A stretch of DNA of 64,000 nt from Haloferax namakaokahaiae (GCF_042663225.1 NZ_JBHTAA010000005.1:868001-932000), one strand, 5' to 3'; counted from the stretch's first letter, positions 43,395 to 52,267 are shown. Program-made: numbers and translations. Notes: generated from the letters alone by a model not told the origin.

Positions 43395-43652
43395 CTAGAT
43401 CATGTCTTCTTTTTTCAGGCCTTCCATGATGTCGTCAACGAGGCTCTCGACGTCCTCGTACGGGAAGTCCTGGTGCTTGCCGAGTTTTGCGGCGAGTTCC
43501 ATCGCGGTGATGGTCACGTCGTCCGCCTTGAACTTCGTGCCCGGACCGTTCGGGAGCGCGGGGACGAGCGACATCTGGTTCTTCACGGGGAAACTCGCGT
43601 TTGAGAACGCCTCGGTGAACTGCTCGCGGAGTTGAGATTCAACGTCTGACAT
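43395..43652 (-). CDS. MTH865-like small protein
   Basis: 85 residues, all-helical and acidic, with the pattern FPVKNQMSLVPALPNG and GTKFKADDVTITAMELA typical of the MTH865-like family of small archaeal proteins with unknown role. No catalytic residues. It is on the same strand as the GIY-YIG-like gene, which starts 26 bases downstream. The 184 bases upstream (to 43836) are AT-rich promoter region shared with the divergent M42 gene. Confidence 0.75.
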   Translation of the reverse strand: MSDVESQLREQFTEAFSNASFPVKNQMSLVPALPNGPGTKFKADDVTITAMELAAKLGKHQDFPYEDVESLVDDIMEGLKKEDMI

Positions 43653-43836
43653 ACCATGTACGATACCAGTAACGTGGAAAAATATTCCGGAACAACCAAC
43701 AACGTGAGGTTAGTTCTAACATGCGCCGCGACGGTGTCTTGTTGTGTCTCGTCGAGCCGTTCGCGGAGGTACAACCGAACCAGCGAGTCCGCCCGAGATT
43801 AGAGGACTTATCAGCACCCCCGCGTCATGAACATTC

Positions 43837-44883
43837 ATGGACTTCGATTTCGAACGTCTCAAAACACTCACCGAGATGAGTGGCGTCCCCGGCTACGAAG
43901 ACCGAATTCGCGCACTCGTCCGCGAGGAACTCGAAGCATCGACAGACAGCGTCCGCGTGGACGCGATGGGGAACGTCGTCGGCACTATCGAAGGCGACGC
44001 GGACTACGAAGTCGCCGTCGCCGCCCACATGGACGAAATCGGCTTCATGGTCCGCCACGTCAGCGACGAGGGCTTCCTCCAGCTCGACGCGCTCGGTGGC
44101 TGGGACCCGAGCGTCCTGAAGGCACAGCGCGTCACGGTCCACACAGAAGACGAGGATTTCACTGGCGTCATCGGTTCCGTCCCGCCGCACACGCTCACCG
44201 AAGAACAGCGCAAGAAGGAGATGAAAGTCGAAGACGTCCACGTGGACCTCGGACTCGACGCCGAGACGGTCGAAGAGACCGTCTCCGTCGGCGACCTCGT
44301 GACGATGGAACAGACCACCGTCGAGATGGGTGACCACGTCACGGGCAAGGCACTCGACGACCGCGTCTGTCTCTTCGCCATGCTCGAAGCCGCATCGCGC
44401 ATCGATAACCCCGACGTGACGATTCACTTCGCCGCGACCGTTCAGGAAGAAGTCGGTCTCCGCGGTGCGCAGGCGCTCGGCGTGGACCTCGACCCCGACC
44501 TCGCACTCGGCCTCGACACCACCGTCGCCAACGACGTGCCCGGCTTCAAGCCCGCAGATTACGTCACTCAACTCGGTGAGGGCGCGGGTATCAAGCTCAA
44601 GGATTCCAGTGCCATCGCCAACCCGAAGGTCCACCGTCGCCTCCGCGAGGTGGCCGAGGAGAACGACATCGCCTACCAGATGGAACTCCTCCCCGCGGGC
44701 GGCACCGACACCGGCGGCTTCCAGAACACCTACGGCGCGAAGCCGGTCGGCGCGATTTCGATGCCGACGCGCTACCTCCACACGGTGACCGAGAGCGTCC
44801 ACAAAGACGACGTTGACGCCTACATCGACCTCTTGACGGCATTCTTGACCAGCGAGACGGGCGAATTCGACTACACACTGTAA
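43837..44883 (+). CDS. M42-family aminopeptidase (tetrahedral type)
   Basis: 348 residues. Zinc ligands and catalytic residues are in order: AAHMDEIGF (His, Asp), LDDRVCLFAML (Asp), VQEEVGLRGAQ (catalytic Glu pair), GLDTT (Asp) and a late His in YLHTVTESVH. The family forms dodecameric tetrahedral complexes degrading peptides from the proteasome. The gene is alone between a promoter region and the halocyanin gene. It was often annotated as endoglucanase in older work; the metal motifs argue for peptidase. Confidence 0.93.
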   Translation: MDFDFERLKTLTEMSGVPGYEDRIRALVREELEASTDSVRVDAMGNVVGTIEGDADYEVAVAAHMDEIGFMVRHVSDEGFLQLDALGGWDPSVLKAQRVTVHTEDEDFTGVIGSVPPHTLTEEQRKKEMKVEDVHVDLGLDAETVEETVSVGDLVTMEQTTVEMGDHVTGKALDDRVCLFAMLEAASRIDNPDVTIHFAATVQEEVGLRGAQALGVDLDPDLALGLDTTVANDVPGFKPADYVTQLGEGAGIKLKDSSAIANPKVHRRLREVAEENDIAYQMELLPAGGTDTGGFQNTYGAKPVGAISMPTRYLHTVTESVHKDDVDAYIDLLTAFLTSETGEFDYTL

Positions 44884-44997
44884 GGACTGGAACCTCGATT
44901 TTCGATTTCTCGACACCGTTCGAGCCGACTGACTGTCACTCTTCGCTGGCAGACGCGAACCAAAGTATTCACTACACGCCCACACTAAGCGCCGGAC

Positions 44998-45621
44998 ATG
45001 ACCGACGGCAACGTGGATATGTCTCGGCGGGCGTTCCTCGGGGCGGCCGCTGGCGGTGCAGCGGTTGCCGCCGCTTCCGGTACGGCCGCGGCACAGACCG
45101 TAGAACCCGACTTTGGCGGCCATCTCGACGGCGTCGATGGTGGCTATGAGGACCTTCGCGGACAGAGTGAAGTGACCATCCAAGTCGGCGCAGAAGGCAA
45201 CGGCGGCGCGCTCGCGTTCGCCCCCGCAGGCGTGTGGATCGACCCCGGTACGACCGTGACGTGGGAGTGGACCGGTGAGGGCGGCGGCCACAACGTCGTC
45301 GCCAGCGAGGGTGCCTCGCTCGACTCTGGTTCGCCAGTCGCCGAAGCCGGTAGCACCTACGAGTACACCTTCGAAGAGGGTGACGCGGGTATCACCAAGT
45401 ACCACTGCGCGCCGCACGAAGCACTCGGTATGCTCGGTGCAGTCGCAGTCGGCGAAGACGTGCCGACCGTCGAGACCGGTGGCGGCGGTGGCTCTGACGT
45501 CCCGCAGGTCCCCGGCAGCGCCAAGTCGCTGGGCATCGCAACCTCGTTCGCGCTGGTTGCGACGCTCGGTCTCGCCTACTTCTTCATGAAGTACGGCGGC
45601 GACTACGAAATCGACGAGTAA
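44998..45621 (+). CDS. Second membrane-anchored halocyanin
   Basis: 207 residues. The Tat-like signal (MSRRAFLGAAAGG from residue 7) carries an Ala-rich core, then the cupredoxin domain with His in GGGHNVV and Cys-His-Met in YHCAPHEALGM, and a C-terminal membrane helix (about residues 175-198). It is paralogous to the halocyanin at 28475, but no cytochrome b genes flank it. The central 237 bases are about 94 percent identical to that gene while flanking parts are much more different. It may serve a different oxidase, or the second petD at the right edge. Confidence 0.92.
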   Translation: MTDGNVDMSRRAFLGAAAGGAAVAAASGTAAAQTVEPDFGGHLDGVDGGYEDLRGQSEVTIQVGAEGNGGALAFAPAGVWIDPGTTVTWEWTGEGGGHNVVASEGASLDSGSPVAEAGSTYEYTFEEGDAGITKYHCAPHEALGMLGAVAVGEDVPTVETGGGGGSDVPQVPGSAKSLGIATSFALVATLGLAYFFMKYGGDYEIDE

Positions 45622-45702
45622 CTACTCGTCTTCTCTCTCGTTCTCACCGCGTGAGCGGCGGCGCTCGCGTTGGTAATCTCGTGTTGGAACCGTCCGAATG
45701 GA

Positions 45703-46761
45703 TTAGAAGAAACCGTAGTCGTCGATTTCGGCGGTGTAGATGCCCTCGTACTCGGCGATGACGTTCCGATAGTCGTAGGTCGAGAAGTCCTCGTCGATAG
45801 TCCAGTGGTCGTAGCCGCTGGCGGCGACGATTTCGTCGGCGAGTTCCTGCGGACTCGTCACGAGCACGCCGCGTTCGCGCCCCTCGACGAGTTCGTGGGC
45901 CGACGAGCGGGCCTGATACTCGACGATGCTGATACACCCGCAGGCGAGCGCCCACAGCAGGTTCGTGGCGAAGGGTTCGAACGTCGCTGTCTGGGCGAAC
46001 ACCTTCGCCCCTTTCAGAATCGGAACGATTTCCTGTGCCGAGAGGTCGCCGAGGAACGATACCCGGTCGTCGATTCGCAGGTCGCGGGCGGTCTGTTCGG
46101 CCGTCTGTCGTTCGGGACCGTCACCGATGACGACCGCACGCCAGTTCTTGTCCCGGAGTTCGGCGAGCGCGAGCAGGAAGCTCTCGACGTTCGCGTGTTC
46201 GTCCAAATCGCGGGCGTAGACGACGTCAGCACGTTCTTCGGCCGCCGCCTCGCGGACGAGGTCCACGTCGATTGGTTCGGGGACGACGTGTACGTCGTCG
46301 CTCTTCGTCCCGAGTTCGCGGACTTCGGTTCGAATCATCTCGCTTGGCACGAGCACCGCGTCGGGGGACTTCGCCGCGCGTCGATAGGCGCGTGCGCTCC
46401 CTCGGTCGTCTTTGCTCCACCAGTCCACGACGACGGGAACACGGAGGAACCGCGCCGCCGTCTTGACGGCGGTCACGTGCGACGGCGGGCAGTTGACGAC
46501 CTGAATCACGTCGGGTTTGACCTCACGCAGTGCGAACGGCACCTTCGAGGCGAACGTCCCCGACGAGGGCGTCGTCGTCACTGCGCGATACGTGACCTCG
46601 TTGTGGTCGAACTCGTGAATCTCGCCGTCCCACCACTGCGCACAGAGGACGACGACTTCGTGACCCCGCTCGGCGAGTAACTCCGCGGTCCGTCGCGTCC
46701 GAACCGTCGCGCCCGTCTCCTCGTGGTTCTGCGTCAACATCGAGACGAGTGCGACTCGCAT
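45703..46761 (-). CDS. GT4-type glycosyltransferase
   Basis: 352 residues from ATG 46761 (MRVALVSMLTQNH); a GTG 12 bases upstream is an alternative. GT-B fold: the N-terminal domain has GATVRTRRTAELLAERGHEV and the C-terminal domain has VIGDGPER and a late acidic-Glu region (FEPFATNLLWALACG) typical of family GT4. It probably transfers a sugar from a nucleotide-sugar to a lipid or glycan. No surrounding glycan cluster, so the acceptor is unknown. Confidence 0.87.
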   Translation of the reverse strand: MRVALVSMLTQNHEETGATVRTRRTAELLAERGHEVVVLCAQWWDGEIHEFDHNEVTYRAVTTTPSSGTFASKVPFALREVKPDVIQVVNCPPSHVTAVKTAARFLRVPVVVDWWSKDDRGSARAYRRAAKSPDAVLVPSEMIRTEVRELGTKSDDVHVVPEPIDVDLVREAAAEERADVVYARDLDEHANVESFLLALAELRDKNWRAVVIGDGPERQTAEQTARDLRIDDRVSFLGDLSAQEIVPILKGAKVFAQTATFEPFATNLLWALACGCISIVEYQARSSAHELVEGRERGVLVTSPQELADEIVAASGYDHWTIDEDFSTYDYRNVIAEYEGIYTAEIDDYGFF

Positions 46762-46868
46762 ATTCGTCGGCACTACGTCGGGCGATAAAAATCCACGTCT
46801 TTCGCGGCCGTGTGCGGTCGAACTACCCGGTCGAACGTTCCGCAGTCAGAGACGTGAGTCGCCGTCGC

Positions 46869-47501
46869 TCACAGCCCAATCGTCGGTGCGACGAGCATCG
46901 CCGCCCGCGACGCGACGTACTCCCACCCGTAGATGTGGTTCAAGAAGAGATACGTGACGACGCCGAGGACGAGCGAGAGCAACCACGCCGACGCGGCGAT
47001 ACGGCCGACCTTTCGGTGGGGTGTCTGCGTCCGAAGCTCACGCTCGGTGTGCGTCAGGCCGAGGACGAGCGCGTAGAGCACCACCGGAACGGCCACGATG
47101 GAGAGGATGATGTGAATCGCCAGCATTCCGAGGTACGGGTAGTACGCAAAGGCCGGGCCGACGAACTCCTTGGTCCCGCCGCCGCCAATCTTCGTGAGGT
47201 ACATCACGAGGAAGACGAGGATGAGGAGGAACGACGAAATCATCGCCGCGGCGTGTTTCTTCACTTGGTTGAGCCGAATCCAGCGCCACCCGAGCGCGAT
47301 GACGACGACGTTGATGGTGTTGACCACCGCGATTGCATCGGAGAGGAGGTTCACCTGTTCGAGCGTCAGGTCGGGAAAGACGGTTCCGGGGACCAATCCG
47401 AGGAACGTTCCGACGACGAGCGCGTAGCCGACGACAGAGAGAACCACCGTCGTCGCCGCGGGATGTTGCTTAATCGGATTGTCGGCACTCACAGTTGCCA
47501 T
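46869..47501 (-). CDS. DUF420-family membrane protein
   Basis: 210 residues with about five to six membrane helices. Conserved family features include WIRLNQVKKHAAAM near helix 3 and the Tyr-rich AFAYYPYLGMLAIHIILS. A related bacterial protein (CtaM) is needed for maturation of haem-copper oxidases, so a role in oxidase assembly is plausible given the halocyanins nearby, but this is inference. Upstream lies the hairpin-rich region before egsA. Confidence 0.85.
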   Translation of the reverse strand: MATVSADNPIKQHPAATTVVLSVVGYALVVGTFLGLVPGTVFPDLTLEQVNLLSDAIAVVNTINVVVIALGWRWIRLNQVKKHAAAMISSFLLILVFLVMYLTKIGGGGTKEFVGPAFAYYPYLGMLAIHIILSIVAVPVVLYALVLGLTHTERELRTQTPHRKVGRIAASAWLLSLVLGVVTYLFLNHIYGWEYVASRAAMLVAPTIGL

Positions 47502-47595
47502 AGCGGGTCTTAGAAAGGACGTGTCTTGCCTCTTCGGGTTTGGGGCAGGGGTTCGATAGTGAATCGGACAGATGCGGTACTCATTGAGAGTTTGA

Positions 47596-47620
47596 CCGCG
47601 GCGAGCGAAGTGAGCCGCGG
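47596..47620. repeat. GC-rich hairpin between egsA and the DUF420 gene
   Basis: CCGCGGC-11-GCCGCGG: perfect 7-base arms, 47596-47602 and 47614-47620. It is the outer neighbour of a larger nested palindrome and probably part of one repeated intergenic element of haloarchaea. Confidence 0.5.
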
Positions 47621-47637
47621 AGGCTTTTTGGTCCAGA

Positions 47638-47703
47638 TTTTTGCGATGAGGGTTCCCGCAGTGTCGCCGGAGGGCGACACGAGGAAACCCGAATGTGCAA
47701 AAA
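47638..47703. repeat. Symmetric nested inverted repeat after egsA
   Basis: Outer arms TTTTTGC (47638-47644) and GCAAAAA (47697-47703) pair perfectly. Middle arms GGGTTCCC and GGAAACCC pair with one mismatch. Inner arms GTGTCGCC (47661-47668) and GGCGACAC (47673-47680) pair perfectly round a GGAG loop. The whole is centred on the loop and begins 10 bases after the egsA stop. On the egsA strand a T5 run precedes it, so it may be a terminator, a processed RNA structure or a mobile REP-like element. Confidence 0.55.
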
Positions 47704-47712
47704 GGTGGGGTT

Positions 47713-48759
47713 CTAGAGAACGCCCGTAATCGTCGCCGCCTCGATAGCGGCCTCTTCGCTCACGCCGTTGCCGAGAATCGTGTAGCGGTCACGAATCGTG
47801 TGCGCGGTCGTGAGCGCCTCGATAACCGTCGCCTCGTCGATGCCGAGTTCCTCCGCCGTCGTCGGCGCACCCATCGTCGAGAGCGCGTCGCGGATGTTCC
47901 GCCAGTCGCCGCGCTCGCCGCTGTGGAAGTACTCGGTCATGATGGCTCCGACGCCGACTTGGTGACCGTGGAGGGCGCGGCCCGGCGCGAGTCGGTCGAG
48001 TTGGTGCGAAAAGAGGTGTTCGGCACCCGAGGCGGGCCGCGACGACCCGGCGATGGACATCGCCACCCCCGAAGAGACGAGCGCCTTCGTGACGATCCAC
48101 GCCGACTCTTCGAGACCCGGTTTTATCGAATCGGCGCTCTCGACCAACAGTTCGGCGGTCATCTGGGCGAGCGCGCCCGCGTACTCGGAGTACTCGACGT
48201 TTTGCAGGCGGTGGGCGAGTTGCCAGTCCTTGACTGCCGTGTAGTTCGAGATGATGTCGGCACAGCCTGCGGTGGTGAGTTCCCACGGTGCTTCGGCGAG
48301 CAGTTCCGTGTCGGCGACGACGGCCAGCGGCGGGTCGGCAGCGACCGAGTGGCGGGTGTCGCCTTCGGGAATCGACGAGCGTCCGGAGACGATACCGTCG
48401 TGACTCGCTGCCGTGGGAACTGAGACGAATCCGCAGTTGAGGTGGTCGGAGGCCATCTTGGCGATGTCGATGGGTTTCCCGCCGCCGAGTGCGATGAGGT
48501 AGCCAGCGTCGATTTCGTTCGCGTATTCGACGACTCGTTCGACCGCCTCGAAACTCGCACGGTCGAGCGAGATGGAGTCGATGTCGCCGAACTGGTCGCG
48601 GATTCGGTCGCCCGCGATGCGTTCGGGCGACGGACTGGTCACCAATAGCGGTCGGCCGGAGAGATAGAGTTCTTCGACGGCCTCACCGAGTTGGTCGAGG
48701 ACGCCGTGGCCGACGAGGACGTTCCGTGGGAGTTTGATCCACGTCGATTTGTCGAACAT
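47713..48759 (-). CDS. egsA: sn-Glycerol-1-phosphate dehydrogenase
   Basis: 348 residues from ATG 48759 (MFDKSTWIKLPRNVLVGHG). It makes sn-glycerol-1-phosphate from dihydroxyacetone phosphate, the backbone stereoisomer of archaeal lipids. NAD(P)-binding motif GGGKPIDIAK, and the metal ligands fall around TAASHDG, in AEHLFSHQLD and HGHQVGVGAI. An in-frame start at 48786 would add 9 residues; the shorter form matches the family's usual length near 350. It is followed by the nested palindrome. Confidence 0.94.
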   Translation of the reverse strand: MFDKSTWIKLPRNVLVGHGVLDQLGEAVEELYLSGRPLLVTSPSPERIAGDRIRDQFGDIDSISLDRASFEAVERVVEYANEIDAGYLIALGGGKPIDIAKMASDHLNCGFVSVPTAASHDGIVSGRSSIPEGDTRHSVAADPPLAVVADTELLAEAPWELTTAGCADIISNYTAVKDWQLAHRLQNVEYSEYAGALAQMTAELLVESADSIKPGLEESAWIVTKALVSSGVAMSIAGSSRPASGAEHLFSHQLDRLAPGRALHGHQVGVGAIMTEYFHSGERGDWRNIRDALSTMGAPTTAEELGIDEATVIEALTTAHTIRDRYTILGNGVSEEAAIEAATITGVL

Positions 48760-48886
48760 AGCCCAGAATGGCGCGGGACCGTTCATAGTGTTTCTCCTCT
48801 TCGGAGCGTCGTCTGACGCATTCGGTGTCCCGGCGAAGGTTGAAATAGGGAGAGGCGACGACGGATGTGTATCAGACGGGGACGAG

Positions 48887-49573
48887 TCAGGCGAGCACGA
48901 GCGTCTGCATCGCGTCCCACAGGAAGACGACGCCGAATCCACCGAGGACGACGGCGCTCACGCCCGCGACGACGGGCGCGAACGACTCGACGCGTTTCTC
49001 GGCCGCAACGAGCGTCGCCGGAAACCCGAGTGCCCAGAGCGCAATCCCGCCGAAGAAGCCGACGATGAGCGCCGGGCTACCGGTCTCGACCACGACGAGG
49101 TTCGCCAGCGACGACCCGAGGTACGGCGTGTGCGAGAGCACGTCAACGGTCCCCGACTTGAGCAAGCCGACACCGATGGTGAGCCAGAAGAGAATCTGGT
49201 AGGGGTTCGTCAGCGCGAGGAGGAACGCCTTCGTGAACCCGGCGCTGTCGGTGTCGGGGTCGGCCGCCTCGCGGAAGGTCGAACTCGTCTCCCGTGCCGC
49301 GCCGTAGGCGAAGTAGAGCATGAGAAGACCGCCGACACCGACCATCACCGCGCGGAGCGTAGGAAACCGTTCGACGAAGGCGACGAGTCCCAACGAAGCG
49401 AGGACGAAGAACAGGGCGTCTGCGGACATCGCGCCCAACCCGGCGCGAACGCCCGACGACCAGCCGCGGGTGACGCTCTCCTCTGCGATGACGGCGTTCA
49501 TCGGTCCCGGTGGCGCGGCGAGTGCGACGCCGAAGACCGCCCCTGCGGCGAGCGACCCAGCGAGTGTAGACAT
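48887..49573 (-). CDS. LysE/RhtB-family amino acid exporter
   Basis: 228 residues with six membrane helices. The N-terminal signature AAPPGPMNAVIAEESVTRGW is characteristic of LysE-type exporters of basic or small amino acids. It ends shortly upstream of egsA's promoter region on the same strand. The substrate is unknown. Confidence 0.87.
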   Translation of the reverse strand: MSTLAGSLAAGAVFGVALAAPPGPMNAVIAEESVTRGWSSGVRAGLGAMSADALFFVLASLGLVAFVERFPTLRAVMVGVGGLLMLYFAYGAARETSSTFREAADPDTDSAGFTKAFLLALTNPYQILFWLTIGVGLLKSGTVDVLSHTPYLGSSLANLVVVETGSPALIVGFFGGIALWALGFPATLVAAEKRVESFAPVVAGVSAVVLGGFGVVFLWDAMQTLVLA

Positions 49574-49621
49574 CGAGTGTGAGTGAGCGGCAAATCGTGA
49601 AAAACACCGCGAAACGGGCAG

Positions 49622-50317
49622 TCAGATGGCGGCGACGAGCGCGTCGGAGAGCGTGCCGACGAGCGTCTCCCAGACGGAGAATCCCGTGGCGATTGCGAGT
49701 AGCGTATCGAGCGCGAAGAAGCCGAACAGCGCGGCCGCGCCGAGGTACGCCTTTCGCACGTCGAACCGGTCGGAAAACCGGTGGAAGAAGTAGGCGTTAG
49801 CGATGCTCACCGGGACGATGGCGAGCATCTCGCCCGCCCAAATCGCCGACGACGCGCCGTACTGCGCCGCGAGTCCGATGGTGACCAGTTGGGTCTTGTC
49901 GCCGAATTCGCCCGCGGCCATCATCGTGAAGATTGGGACGAATCCACCCAGTCCGTGAGTGGACAGTTCACGACCGAAGACCGTCGGTTCGGCGTCGAGA
50001 GTGGCCATTCCGCCGTCGGTTTCGGCCGCCTCGGCCGCTTCGGGCGACGGCGCAGACCGGGCTAACAGGACCGCGAAGAGCATGAATAGCCCCGCGGTGA
50101 GCGCGTCGAGCGCGACGGGCGGGAGTGCCGTCTTCAGCGCCGACCCGAAGGCGATTTCGAGCGCGGTCCACCCGGCGAACGCAGAGCCTGCGGCCGCGAC
50201 CACGACTTTCGGGTCGTACCGGGTGGAGAGTCCGGCGATGATGAACTGAACTTTCTCACCGGGGAGGACGGCGAGTTGTGAGACGAAGGCGACCACGAGG
50301 ATGTCGCCCCACGCCAT
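49622..50317 (-). CDS. GDT1/TMEM165-family (UPF0016) divalent cation transporter
   Basis: 231 residues with two repeats of three helices. The second repeat has the canonical acidic motif GEFGDKTQLVTIGLA; in the first the motif is changed to LPGEKVQF. GDT1 proteins export or exchange Mn2+ or Ca2+. Its ATG shares a base with the stop of a DtxR/MntR-like regulator (50317), so regulator and transporter are one operon, which points to manganese homeostasis. Confidence 0.85.
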   Translation of the reverse strand: MAWGDILVVAFVSQLAVLPGEKVQFIIAGLSTRYDPKVVVAAAGSAFAGWTALEIAFGSALKTALPPVALDALTAGLFMLFAVLLARSAPSPEAAEAAETDGGMATLDAEPTVFGRELSTHGLGGFVPIFTMMAAGEFGDKTQLVTIGLAAQYGASSAIWAGEMLAIVPVSIANAYFFHRFSDRFDVRKAYLGAAALFGFFALDTLLAIATGFSVWETLVGTLSDALVAAI

Positions 50318-51021
50318 TATGCAGGCGGCACCTCCTCGTCGGGTTCGGGCGTCTCGTCGTCGGCGTCACGGACGCGAATTCGGCGGGCGACGGACTCCGG
50401 AAGGCTCTGTTCGTTCTCGCCGCCTTCGGGGCGAACCGTCACCATACCGAAGGGCGCAACGTCGGTGACGACGATGGTCGTTCCCGGCGTGACGCCCGCT
50501 TTCGAGAGGTAGTCGAGTTCTTCCGGGTCGCGGTCGCTCACGCGGGTGACGACGAGTCTGTCGCCGACGACGTGCTCCGAGAGGAACGCCGACGACTCGG
50601 ACTCCGGCGGGGTGAGGTCGGCGCTCGGAATCGGGTCGCCGTGCGGGTCAACCGTCGGGTTCCCGAGCGCGGCGGCGACGCGGCGTTCGAACTCCTCGCT
50701 GATGTGGTGTTCGAGCGCGTCGGCCTCCTCGTGGACCTCGCTCCACGAGTAATCCAGATGCTCCGTCAGGTAGGCTTCGAGCAGGCGGTGGTGTCGGAGC
50801 ACTTCCAGGGCGACCGTTCGGCCCTCCTCGGTGAGTTCCGACCCCTTGTACTTCTCCCGTTCGACCAGTCCACGCTCTTCGAGTTTTCCGAGCATGCTCG
50901 TGACCGTGGGTGGCGTCTTCCCAAGGTACTCCGCGATGGCGGAGGTCGAAACCGGTGCCCCCTGCTCCATCTGAATCGTGTAGATGGCCTTGAGATAGTC
51001 CTCCATCACGTCGCTCAACAT
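50317..51021 (-). CDS. DtxR/MntR-family metal-dependent regulator with FeoA-like C-terminus
   Basis: 234 residues. The winged helix (residues 1-65) with LGKTPPTVTSMLGKLEERGL is followed by a dimerisation/metal domain (HRLLEAYL, EVHEEADALEHHIS with classic Glu and His ligands). An SH3/FeoA-like domain spans about residues 145-215 (ELDYLSKAGVTPGTTIVV). The tail is acidic. It differs from the shorter regulator at 9518, which lacks the FeoA domain but has a Cys cluster. It is coupled to the GDT1-type transporter, so manganese is the likely ligand. Confidence 0.9.
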   Translation of the reverse strand: MLSDVMEDYLKAIYTIQMEQGAPVSTSAIAEYLGKTPPTVTSMLGKLEERGLVEREKYKGSELTEEGRTVALEVLRHHRLLEAYLTEHLDYSWSEVHEEADALEHHISEEFERRVAAALGNPTVDPHGDPIPSADLTPPESESSAFLSEHVVGDRLVVTRVSDRDPEELDYLSKAGVTPGTTIVVTDVAPFGMVTVRPEGGENEQSLPESVARRIRVRDADDETPEPDEEVPPA

Positions 51022-51100
51022 ACCCCAGATTAGAGGCGTCTAAAACAAATATCTGGTGGAGGAAAACGTGGGGGCTGGCAGCAGTCTAGGGACGACTCGT

Positions 51101-52267
51101 TCAGACGCCCTGACCCATCAGGTGACTGCGGAGGATGTCGGCGTTCTTCGTGCCGGATTCGGTGTTGACGACGACGACAGTATCGTCCGAATCGAACTCG
51201 TCTGCGAGGTCCCAGACGGCCGCGAGCGCGACGCCACCGGCCGGACCGACTTCGATTCCTGCGGTTTGGGCGGCCTTGACCGCCGATTCGAGCGCGTCGT
51301 CGTCGTTGACTGCGGCGGCCAGCCCATCCGTTTCGTCGAGCGCGGCGAGCGCCATCGACCCGCCCGCGGGGTCGGGAATCTCCAACTCGCCGACGATGGT
51401 GTCGGGTTGGTTCCACAGTTCGTGGTCGTCGGCACCGGACTCCCACGCGGTGGAAATCGGGGCACAGCCCGCGGGTTGGGCGGCGACCAGACGGGGCGTC
51501 TCATCGACGAGACCGAGTTCTACGAGGTCACCGAATCCCTTGTGGACGCCCGCGAGGAGTTCGCCGGTGGCGACGGGGACGACGACCCAGTCGGGGACCC
51601 CCCAGTCGAGTTGCTCGGCAATCTCGTAGGCGATGGTCTTCGCGCCGTCGTGGCGGAACGGGTTGTCGAACTCCTGAAGCGTGTACCAATCGGTGGCGAG
51701 TTTGTCGTCAACTGCGGCGAGCGCGTTCGGGTAGCGACCGCCGACGACTTTCATCTGGCCGCCGTGGACGTTCACCATCGCCTTGTTCGGAAACGGCGAG
51801 CGCGAAGGGACGAAGCCGTAGGAGCGAACGTCGATGAGACCCGCGTAGGACGCGGCGGACTGTGCGCCGTTCCCGGGCGAGGCGTGCGCGACGACTTCCG
51901 CGTCAGCCTCGCGGGCGGCGGTGAGCGCGAGCGAGAACCCGCGGTCGAGGAACGTCCCGGTCGGGTTGCGGCCTTCGTCCTTGACGAGCAGTTCGACGCC
52001 CGCTTCGTCGCCGAGTTCGTCGGCCGCGACGAGCGGTGTCGCGCCTTCGTTGGCCGTCACTGGGTCCGAAAAAGGGAGCAGTTCACGATAGCGCCACATC
52101 GTGTCGAACCGTCGGCCGTCGAGCGTCTCGGCGTCCCACTCGACCGAATCGAGGTCGTAAACGGGGTCGAGGGGTGCCTCGGCATCGCTCGGCCCGGTCG
52201 TAGACGCGTCGTATTCGGTTCCGGTGTCGGTACAGACCAGCCCGGAGAACGCATCCGAGAGTTGCAT
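51101..52267 (-). CDS. Threonine synthase homologue lacking the PLP lysine
   Basis: 388 residues with the fold-type II PLP architecture: GATPLVAADEL and KDEGRNPTGTFLDRG, then ASPGNGAQSAASYAG (the substrate loop) and VATGELLAGVHKGF. In threonine synthases the second motif is NPTGSFKDRG, whose Lys binds PLP; here the codon is CTC (Leu). The rest of the PLP site seems kept. So this is either an enzyme with a changed mechanism, a binding or regulatory protein, or one that uses another Lys. ATG 52267 begins the family's N-terminal domain. Confidence 0.85.
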   Translation of the reverse strand: MQLSDAFSGLVCTDTGTEYDASTTGPSDAEAPLDPVYDLDSVEWDAETLDGRRFDTMWRYRELLPFSDPVTANEGATPLVAADELGDEAGVELLVKDEGRNPTGTFLDRGFSLALTAAREADAEVVAHASPGNGAQSAASYAGLIDVRSYGFVPSRSPFPNKAMVNVHGGQMKVVGGRYPNALAAVDDKLATDWYTLQEFDNPFRHDGAKTIAYEIAEQLDWGVPDWVVVPVATGELLAGVHKGFGDLVELGLVDETPRLVAAQPAGCAPISTAWESGADDHELWNQPDTIVGELEIPDPAGGSMALAALDETDGLAAAVNDDDALESAVKAAQTAGIEVGPAGGVALAAVWDLADEFDSDDTVVVVNTESGTKNADILRSHLMGQGV

